Part shown: one piece after another, positions 58,199 to 64,000 of the stretch | Position numbering within the stretch: the first letter of the stretch is position 1 | Layout of the letters: the number at the start of each line of letters is the position of its first letter | NCBI GenBank assembly: GCA_002360925.1 | Contig: DERN01000003.1 | Location: forward strand, 319,175 to 383,174 | Direction: 5' to 3' | DNA: 64,000 bases | From: Flavobacteriaceae bacterium UBA3339 | GTDB lineage: Bacteria > Bacteroidota > Bacteroidia > Flavobacteriales > Flavobacteriaceae | Made by a program: the position numbers and the translations under genes | The notes under the pieces: model-generated | What the model was told of the DNA's origin: nothing | Database searches by the model: none | What the model saw: only the letters and a program-made list of their open reading frames with translations

Positions 58199-58818
58199 TA
58201 TACAAAACTGTTGTTCTTAAATATATCTTGATTAATTTGATCGATATAGTTTAAAACCTCATCTTTTCCTAAACTACTTTCGCTTGATGTAACAAAATAC
58301 GGTGGCATTTCTTCCCAATCGTTAGCTAATAAAACTTTTTTATAAGCACTAACATGTTTTTGAATAGAACCTTTGCTGATTTTATCGGCTTTTGTGAAAA
58401 TAATTCCAAACGGAATACCGCTTTCGCCTAAATAATTAATAAAATCAATGTCGATCTTTTGCGCCTCATGACGAATATCGACCAAAACAAAAGCGCTTAC
58501 CAATTGTTCGCGTGTTTCGAAATATTCGGTAATGAATTTCTGAAAGGTTGCTTTTGCCGATTTCGAAACTTTTGCATAGCCGTATCCAGGCAAATCGACC
58601 AAAAACCAATTCTGATTGATTTTAAAATGGTTGATTAATTGCGTTTTTCCAGGCTTACTCGACGTTTTTGCCAAATTCTTATGATCCGCCAACATATTAA
58701 TTAACGAAGATTTTCCAACATTTGATCTTCCGATGAACGCATATTCTGGAATAGGTTCGGTCGGACATTTCTTTACATCAGAATTACTTATAATAAATTC
58801 AGCACTTGTAATCTTCAT
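58198..58818 (-). CDS. engB: Ribosome-assembly GTPase EngB (YsxC/YihA)
   Basis: A TRAFAC-class GTPase needed for 50S subunit maturation, 206 residues. G1 is GRSNVGKSSLI, G2 includes KTSSKPGKTQLI, G3 is DLPGYG, G4 is TKAD, and G5 is TSSES. The length is that of other EngB proteins. It follows the alpha/beta hydrolase gene with a one-base overlap on the minus strand, so the two are co-transcribed. Confidence 0.96.
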   Translation of the reverse strand: MKITSAEFIISNSDVKKCPTEPIPEYAFIGRSNVGKSSLINMLADHKNLAKTSSKPGKTQLINHFKINQNWFLVDLPGYGYAKVSKSAKATFQKFITEYFETREQLVSAFVLVDIRHEAQKIDIDFINYLGESGIPFGIIFTKADKISKGSIQKHVSAYKKVLLANDWEEMPPYFVTSSESSLGKDEVLNYIDQINQDIFKNNSFV

Positions 58819-59582
58819 TATATCTTACGTTTAGTTAACCATTCGTCTAAAAGTCGGTTGAATTCATCCGGATGTTCCATCATCGCAGCGTGTCCACAAT
58901 GATCAATCCAAAATAAATCAGAATCAGGAAGCAATTCATGGAATTCTTCTGCTACATCTGGCGGTGTTACTTTATCGTTTTTTCCCCAAATAATACAAGT
59001 TGGAGCTTTCATTTTAGGTAAATCCTTCGCCATATTATGTCGAATCGCACTTTTAGCAATTGTCAATGTTTTAATCAATTTCATACGATCGTTTACGGTT
59101 TCAAAAACATCGTCTACAATTTCTTTTGTAGCTACTTTTGGATCGTAAAAAACATCTTCGGCTTTCTTTTTAATAAACTCGTAATCGCCTCTTCTTGGAT
59201 ACGAATCGCCCATTGCACTTTCGTACAAACCAGAACTTCCCGTAATAATTAAAGCTTTTACAAACTCAGGGTGCATTTTGGTATAATATAAGGCAATGTG
59301 CCCTCCTAATGAGTTTCCTAATAAAATAACCTGATCGTATTTCTTAAATTTAATAAAGTCGTGTACAAACTTTGCAAACGCCTTTACATTGGTTTTTAAA
59401 ATATTTAAAGTGTAAATTGGTAATTCGGGCAAAACTACTTTGTAGCCTTTTTTAGGGAAGTAATCCGAAACGCCGTCAAAATTACTCAACCCGCCCATTA
59501 AACCGTGTAAAATAATAATTGGTGTACCTTCACCAATTTCAACATATCTATATTTACCTTCTTCTTTTAGTATTCGCTCCAT
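58818..59582 (-). CDS. Alpha/beta-fold hydrolase
   Basis: A serine hydrolase of 254 residues. The oxyanion region is IILHGLMGG. The nucleophile elbow is LLGNSLGGHI (GxSxG with Ser), the acid is in WGKNDKVTP, and the base is in HCGHAAMMEHPD. The fold is that of small esterases or C-C hydrolases; the substrate is unknown. A TTG eight codons upstream lies inside the -7 element TATATTTG (59611-59604), so ATG 59582 must be the start. It is placed before engB in many Flavobacteriia. Confidence 0.93.
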   Translation of the reverse strand: MERILKEEGKYRYVEIGEGTPIIILHGLMGGLSNFDGVSDYFPKKGYKVVLPELPIYTLNILKTNVKAFAKFVHDFIKFKKYDQVILLGNSLGGHIALYYTKMHPEFVKALIITGSSGLYESAMGDSYPRRGDYEFIKKKAEDVFYDPKVATKEIVDDVFETVNDRMKLIKTLTIAKSAIRHNMAKDLPKMKAPTCIIWGKNDKVTPPDVAEEFHELLPDSDLFWIDHCGHAAMMEHPDEFNRLLDEWLTKRKI

Positions 59583-59850
59583 GTTTGCGATTATCAATTC
59601 GTACAAATATACGATAATAATAAAAAATCTGTGTAAAATTAAAACGGTTTAATTAACATTTCTTCTTTAAGAAGCTTTGATTGCGTATTTTTGAAGATTC
59701 AACTTTTAATAAAATATTATAAAAATTACCCTTCCATTTTAAAACTTACTTGCATATTTTCTAATCGATTTACTTATTTGATTAAAATTATTTACTTCCT
59801 CAAAATCAAACACTTGACCATTTAAGTCGCTTTTTCAAAAACTTTTCAAC

Positions 59851-59880
59851 AAAGTGGTAAAAAGTGGTAGAAAGTGGTAA
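59851..59880 (+). promoter_or_regulatory. MraZ box: three 10-bp direct repeats
   Basis: AAAGTGGTAA, AAAGTGGTAG and AAAGTGGTAA follow each other without gap. The 10-bp period and GTGG core correspond to the direct repeats bound by the MraZ ring in other bacteria. They lie just upstream of the mraZ -7 element. Confidence 0.88.
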
Positions 59881-59889
59881 AATTTTACT

Positions 59890-59897
59890 TACTTTTG
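59890..59897 (+). promoter_or_regulatory. -7 element of the mraZ operon
   Basis: TACTTTTG, 25 bases before mraZ. The -33 position falls in the third MraZ repeat, so factor binding would overlap it. Confidence 0.72.
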
Positions 59898-59922
59898 TTT
59901 TGTAAATCATCTAAAGTCAAAA

Positions 59923-60387
59923 ATGATGCAACCAATTGTAGGTACATACGAATGTAAAATCGACACCAAAGGAAGGGTGTTGATACCTGCTGCGTTAAAA
60001 AAACAACTGGTTGCAATTGGCGAAGGTTTTATCCTAAAGCGTTCTGTTTATGAGAAATGCGTTGAGCTTTGGCCAATGAACGAATGGAATCTTATGATGG
60101 AAAAACTGAACGAATTAAATCGTTTTAATCGTAAAGCCGACACGTTTATCCGCAAGTTTATGGCTGGTGTAAAAGTGGTGGAAATTGACGATGCCGGACG
60201 CTTACAAATGAGTAAAGACTTGGTTGAATTTGCAAATATTTCGAAAGATGTGGTTTTTTCATCAAAAATCAACTTAATCGAAATATGGGATAAAGATTTA
60301 TATGAACAAATAGTAAATGACGATGATATCGACTTTGGTGATTTAGCCGAAGAAGTTATGGGATCAATCAATAATTATGGAGCATAA
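59923..60387 (+). CDS. mraZ: Transcriptional regulator MraZ
   Basis: A DNA-binding protein of 154 residues that forms a ring and controls the division and cell-wall cluster it heads. Two SpoVT-AbrB-type beta domains are visible: GTYECKIDTKGRVLIPAAL near residue 7 and VVEIDDAGRLQMSKDLVEFA near residue 86. Two ATGs stand next to each other at 59923 and 59926. Three AAAGTGGTAA repeats in the promoter are its likely binding site. It overlaps rsmH by 11 bases. Confidence 0.96.
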   Translation: MMQPIVGTYECKIDTKGRVLIPAALKKQLVAIGEGFILKRSVYEKCVELWPMNEWNLMMEKLNELNRFNRKADTFIRKFMAGVKVVEIDDAGRLQMSKDLVEFANISKDVVFSSKINLIEIWDKDLYEQIVNDDDIDFGDLAEEVMGSINNYGA

Positions 60388-61282
60388 CGAATACCACAAC
60401 CCGGTTTTATTGACCGAAACTGTAGACGGATTAAACATTAAACCTGATGGCGTTTATGTTGATGTTACGTTTGGCGGTGGTGGTCATTCTAAAGAAATCA
60501 TGCGCCGTTTGGGGCCAAACGGAAAGTTGTTTGCCTTTGATCAGGATACTGATGCTTTAGCAAATGCTTTAGACGACGAACGTTTTCAGTTGATTAATGA
60601 AAATTTCCGATTTATAAAACGCTTTCTACGCTTATACAATATTAAAGAAGTAGACGGAATTTTGGCAGATTTAGGCGTTTCATCACATCAATTCGATGTT
60701 GCCGAACGCGGTTTTTCAACCCGATTCGATGCCGATTTGGATATGCGAATGAATCAAAACGGAAACCTTTCGGCTTATGAAGTAGTAAACGATTACGACG
60801 AAACCGAATTATCTCGTTTGTTTTTTGATTATGGCGAATTAAAAAATGCGCGCGGCTTAGCTGCTGCTATTGTAACAGCTCGCAAAACCGAACCTATTAA
60901 AAACAGCGAACAGTTAAAAAAGGTATTGAGTCGTTTTTTACCGGCTCATAAAAGTAATAAGATTCTGGCTCAGATTTATCAGGCAATCAGAATCGAAGTG
61001 AATCAGGAAATGGATGTTTTAAAGGAATTCTTAGAACAATCGTTAGCGCTTTTAAAACCAGGCGGACGTTTAAGCATCATTTCATATCATTCGTTAGAAG
61101 ATCGTTTAGTGAAACGCTTTATGAAAAACGGCATGTTTGAAGGAGAACCAGAACGTGATTTCTTTGGAAGATTCGACGTTCCTTTTAAAACTATCGGAAA
61201 ATTAGTCGTTCCAACCGACGAAGAAATCGAACAAAACAATAGAGCACGAAGTGCCAAATTAAGAATAGCAGAAAAAAAGTAA
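60377..61282 (+). CDS. rsmH: 16S rRNA (cytosine-1402-N4)-methyltransferase RsmH
   Basis: It methylates C1402 in the decoding centre of 16S rRNA, 301 residues. The SAM-binding motif is YVDVTFGGGGHSKEIM, followed by FAFDQDTDAL, GILADLGVSSHQFD, RGFSTRFDADLDMRM and ISYHSLEDRLVKRF, all in the standard order. Start ATG 60377 lies inside the end of mraZ. Its position between mraZ and ftsL is the normal one. Confidence 0.97.
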   Translation: MEHNEYHNPVLLTETVDGLNIKPDGVYVDVTFGGGGHSKEIMRRLGPNGKLFAFDQDTDALANALDDERFQLINENFRFIKRFLRLYNIKEVDGILADLGVSSHQFDVAERGFSTRFDADLDMRMNQNGNLSAYEVVNDYDETELSRLFFDYGELKNARGLAAAIVTARKTEPIKNSEQLKKVLSRFLPAHKSNKILAQIYQAIRIEVNQEMDVLKEFLEQSLALLKPGGRLSIISYHSLEDRLVKRFMKNGMFEGEPERDFFGRFDVPFKTIGKLVVPTDEEIEQNNRARSAKLRIAEKK

Positions 61283-61283
61283 C

Positions 61284-61622
61284 ATGGGATTAAATAGTAT
61301 AATAAAAGCTAAATTTTTGGTTGAAGGGCAATCATTGAAAAATTGGCTTTTCATTATATATGTGGTCTTCTGGACATTGGTTTTAATTGCGAATAATCAC
61401 TTTTATGAACAAAAAATGATGAAAGCAAAAGGATTAACCGAAGAAGTTAAGGAATTAAGATCAGAGTTTGTAGACAAAAGATCCGAATTGATGCAGTTGC
61501 GGATGGAATCGAATGTAGCAAGACAAATGGAAACGTATGGAATCGTTCCGTCTTCAGTTCCTCCGAAGAAAATAAAAGTTGTTGTTGAGAAAGAGAAAAA
61601 ATGGTATAAACTATGGGAGTAG
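61284..61622 (+). CDS. ftsL: FtsL-like cell division protein
   Basis: A short bitopic division protein of 112 residues. The cytoplasmic N-terminus (to about residue 19) is followed by one transmembrane helix (WLFIIYVVFWTLVLIANNHF) and a periplasmic coiled coil (about 45-85, VKELRSEFVDKRSELMQL). The basic C-terminus is unusual in length only slightly. Sequence similarity among FtsL proteins is low; the call rests on size, topology and position between rsmH and ftsI. It overlaps ftsI by 10 bases. Confidence 0.88.
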   Translation: MGLNSIIKAKFLVEGQSLKNWLFIIYVVFWTLVLIANNHFYEQKMMKAKGLTEEVKELRSEFVDKRSELMQLRMESNVARQMETYGIVPSSVPPKKIKVVVEKEKKWYKLWE

Positions 61623-63610
61623 CAAAAAAAACCGAAAATAACCGTATTTACTACGTGTTTTTTGGCATGCTAGCCATAGGATTGTTCATTTTTGCAAAAA
61701 TGAGCATCATACAGTTTAAAGAAGGCGACGAATGGCGAAGCAAAGCAGACAGTTTAACGATTAAAGATGAGGTTATTCCTGCAAATCGCGGAAATATCTA
61801 TTCTGCCGACGGAAGCTTGCTTGCTACTTCCATTCCAAAATACACGGTTTATTTCGATCCTTCTTCTCCTTCAAATGAACATTTCGAAAAATACATCAAA
61901 GGATTTTCGGATTCATTAGCCAAATTTATTCCAAAAAGATCGGCTGGCGAATACGAATCATATTTCAGAAAAGCACGTTCAAACAAAAAACGTTATCTGC
62001 ATATTGCAACCAAATTAAGCTATACGCAGTACATGAAATTAAAATCGTTTCCGCTGTTTAATTTAGGAAAATACAAAGGCGGAATGATTGTAAATCAAGT
62101 TTACGTTCGTGAATATCCAATGGGATTAATTGCAAACCGGACTATTGGTTACGAACGCACAAACGACGATAAAACCATTACCAGAAAAGGAATAGAAGGT
62201 GCATTTACTGACTATTTAACCGGAAAAGAAGGAAAACGCAAGGTTCAGAAAATGTCGAAAAACCTTTGGAAACCGATTCATGACGAAAATGAAGTAGATC
62301 CAAAAGATGGTTACGATGTTATTACGACAATCGATGTTTATATTCAGGATATTGCGCATCATGCCTTATTAAGTTCTTTGGAATATTACGAAGCCGATCA
62401 CGGAACGGTTGTGGTTATGGAAACCAATACCGGTCAAGTAAAAGCCATTGCTAATCTTGGAAAAATCGGAGACGGATCGTATCGCGAAACAGTAAATTAT
62501 GCTATTTTAGAACGCCACGATCCTGGATCGACTTTTAAATTGGCATCGTATTTAGCTTTGTTAGATGATAAAAAAGCCGACACTTCGACTATTTACGATA
62601 CACATCAAGGAGTTGTTACTTTTTCGAACAGAAGAGTCACAGATTCTAACCGAAGGGGTTACGGGAAGATTTCTTTAGCGCGCGGATTCGAAGTTTCGTC
62701 AAACACAGTGGTTACACAAGCTGTAAACCAAGCGTATAAAGACAATCCGAAGCAGTTTACCGATAAAATGAAAACGTTCGGTTTTAATCAAAAGTTAGGA
62801 TTGGATTTAAAAGGCGAACCATCTTCTTATATTCCGGTCCCAGGAGACCGAAATTGGAGTAAAATTGCTTTGCCTTGGATGGCTTACGGATATGGAATTT
62901 TAGTAACGCCTTTACAAACATTAACGTTATACAATGCAGTTGCAAATGATGGCGAATTGGTAAAACCTCAATTTGTAAAAGAAATTAGAGATGTGAATGT
63001 TTCCATAAAAACCTTCGATAAAGAAGTTATTAATCCGCAAATCGTAAGTCCGGATGTAGTGAAGAAGATGCAAGCAGTTATGAAAAATGTGATGACAAGA
63101 GGAACAGGAAGACTTCTAAACTCGGCTGATTTTTCAATGGCAGGAAAAACAGGGACTGCTCAAATGAATTACGGAAAAGCAAAAGGTGGTATGTATTACG
63201 CTTCTTCTTTTGTAGGTTATTTTCCAGCCGACAATCCAAAATATTCGTGCATTGTCGTAATTCACCGCCCGACAAAACACAGTTATTATGGTGGCGATGT
63301 TGCGGGTCCGGTTTTTAAACGCATTGCTCAAAAAATATTTACAGATGTTCCGTCTTTAAAGGAAATCAAAAACATAGAAACTCCGTCGCAAAACGCAGTT
63401 AAAGATTATAAAACCTATTATGCACAAGTAAAACAATCGGGCTCATCTATGCCAAATGTAGTAGGATTACCAGCAATGGATGCTGTTGCTTTACTTGAAA
63501 ATTTAGGGTTAAAAGTACAAACGGTTGGTTTTGGAAAAGTTGCAAAACAATCGGTTCAAAGCGGAGAAAAAATAACAAAACAACAAACAATAGTTTTAGA
63601 ATTAAGTTGA
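61613..63610 (+). CDS. ftsI: Septal peptidoglycan transpeptidase FtsI (PBP3) with PASTA domain
   Basis: A class B penicillin-binding protein, 665 residues. One transmembrane helix (about 13-32) is followed by the dimerisation domain (RGNIYSADGSLLATS). The transpeptidase has the catalytic S306 in PGSTFKLAS, the SSN motif at 362-364, and K512 in KTGTAQ. A C-terminal PASTA domain (about 605-665) begins MPNVVGLPAMDAV. PASTA on a division PBP is common in Gram-positives and also in Bacteroidota. The stop codon overlaps the murE start. Confidence 0.96.
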   Translation: MGVAKKTENNRIYYVFFGMLAIGLFIFAKMSIIQFKEGDEWRSKADSLTIKDEVIPANRGNIYSADGSLLATSIPKYTVYFDPSSPSNEHFEKYIKGFSDSLAKFIPKRSAGEYESYFRKARSNKKRYLHIATKLSYTQYMKLKSFPLFNLGKYKGGMIVNQVYVREYPMGLIANRTIGYERTNDDKTITRKGIEGAFTDYLTGKEGKRKVQKMSKNLWKPIHDENEVDPKDGYDVITTIDVYIQDIAHHALLSSLEYYEADHGTVVVMETNTGQVKAIANLGKIGDGSYRETVNYAILERHDPGSTFKLASYLALLDDKKADTSTIYDTHQGVVTFSNRRVTDSNRRGYGKISLARGFEVSSNTVVTQAVNQAYKDNPKQFTDKMKTFGFNQKLGLDLKGEPSSYIPVPGDRNWSKIALPWMAYGYGILVTPLQTLTLYNAVANDGELVKPQFVKEIRDVNVSIKTFDKEVINPQIVSPDVVKKMQAVMKNVMTRGTGRLLNSADFSMAGKTGTAQMNYGKAKGGMYYASSFVGYFPADNPKYSCIVVIHRPTKHSYYGGDVAGPVFKRIAQKIFTDVPSLKEIKNIETPSQNAVKDYKTYYAQVKQSGSSMPNVVGLPAMDAVALLENLGLKVQTVGFGKVAKQSVQSGEKITKQQTIVLELS

Positions 63611-64000
63611 AAAAATTAAAAGACATATTATACAAAGTATCCATTGATGCTGTTAGAGGCACCACAGATGTGGTAGTTTCTGATATTGTCTTTGACTCAA
63701 GAAAAGTAACTCCAAATTCTACTTTCATCGCTCAAAAAGGAACACTTTCTAACGGGCACGATTATATCGAAAAAGCTATTGCAAGCGGAGCTACTTCGAT
63801 TATTTACGAAGACGATCCACAGAATTTTGCTGATGGCGTTACCTATATTCGTGTTGAGGATGCAAACGAAGCTTTAGCACATATCGCATCAAATTTCTTC
63901 GACAATCCTTCATCGCAATTAACATTAGTTGGCGTTACGGGAACAAACGGAAAAACAACCATTGCGACTTTATTGCATCAATTATTTACGAAAGCAGGCT
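63607..64000 (+). CDS. murE: UDP-MurNAc-tripeptide synthetase MurE, N-terminal part (partial)
   Basis: The beginning of the ligase that adds the third residue (meso-diaminopimelate in most Gram-negatives) to UDP-MurNAc-L-Ala-D-Glu. The start is TTG at 63607, with the overlap TTGA shared with the ftsI stop codon; the first residues are KKLKDILYKV. FDSRKVTPNSTFIAQKG is the uracil-binding N-domain signature, and the ATP P-loop GVTGTNGKTT is reached near residue 115. The gene runs off the right edge. It continues the division/cell-wall cluster. Confidence 0.93.
   Translation, partial: MKKLKDILYKVSIDAVRGTTDVVVSDIVFDSRKVTPNSTFIAQKGTLSNGHDYIEKAIASGATSIIYEDDPQNFADGVTYIRVEDANEALAHIASNFFDNPSSQLTLVGVTGTNGKTTIATLLHQLFTKAG

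Larger units (their letters stand above)
59583..59922. other. 340-base region before mraZ
   Basis: It holds the leftward -7 element TATATTTG (59611-59604) of the hydrolase-engB unit, a rightward TATTTTTG at 59686-59693 far upstream, and the MraZ box with the mraZ promoter at 59851-59897. Between 59694 and 59850 I see only AT-rich DNA. Confidence 0.7.

Noticed and set aside
61613..63610. FtsI as an elongation PBP2 or Gram-positive-type PASTA PBP acquired by transfer
   Set aside because: The position in the division cluster, overlap with FtsL and MurE genes, and base composition like its neighbours support a resident FtsI. A PASTA domain on FtsI is usual in Bacteroidota.

Overview
The window is chromosomal DNA from a member of the phylum Bacteroidota, almost certainly family Flavobacteriaceae (Flavobacterium/Myroides-like). 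The evidence is the gliding genes gldB-gldC, a MurF-alanine racemase fusion, a 287-residue RpoD, TonB receptors with carboxypeptidase-like N-terminal domains, AT-rich intergenic DNA, near absence of Shine-Dalgarno sequences, and promoters of the Bacteroidetes type (TTTG or TTG, about 19 bp, TAnnTTTG). The genus is an inference. No prophage, transposase, CRISPR array or conjugation gene is visible; most of the window is ordinary core genome with short accessory patches.

Layout. 1-2.4 kb: 3' end of groEL, then an aldehyde dehydrogenase with its DUF779 partner. 2.4-6.2 kb: an orphan small gene between two identical terminators, then a leftward metal-related operon (HYC_CC_PP protein, TonB receptor, HMA protein). 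6.3-13 kb: rpsO, pnp, a tandem pair of secreted paralogues, rpoD and an ECF sigma factor with an overlapping membrane-protein gene. 13-17.4 kb: WG-repeat protein, ahcY, a phosphopantetheinyl transferase and arfB. 17.4-19.8 kb: a TPP riboswitch and the TonB receptor it should control. 19.9-30 kb: a Rieske-like lipoprotein, greA, a HIT protein, an acetyltransferase, an orphan histidine kinase, a flavin reductase, an SSB-like DUF3127 protein, aat, a TlpA-like lipoprotein, a DAACS transporter, tag and a small outer-membrane protein.

30-36 kb: the leftward rplM-rpsI-rpsB-tsf ribosomal operon and polA. 36-40 kb: a membrane phosphoesterase, a thioredoxin-like protein and small unknown genes, part of them between two inverted copies of a diverged intergenic repeat. 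40-46.4 kb: a tripartite RND efflux operon headed by a GbsR/MarR-type regulator whose promoter carries a perfect 20-bp palindrome. 46.5-53.9 kb: a CoA-transferase, three tandem tRNA-Gly(UCC) genes, mscL, the murF-alr fusion and a sulfur module (TauE permease plus an ETHE1-like dioxygenase with rhodanese domains). 54-59.6 kb: dnaG, nadE, gldBC, engB and an alpha/beta hydrolase. 59.6-64 kb: the start of the division and cell-wall cluster (mraZ-rsmH-ftsL-ftsI-murE), preceded by three 10-bp MraZ-box repeats.

I found no clearly new multi-gene system. The observations I rate highest are regulatory or molecular: a primase lacking all four zinc ligands, a terminator-like hairpin inside the greA leader, the MraZ box, a lone strong Shine-Dalgarno upstream of rpoD, possible leaderless starts, a DUF3127 protein with an SSB-type tail, the RND operator, and the duplicated terminator around an orphan gene.
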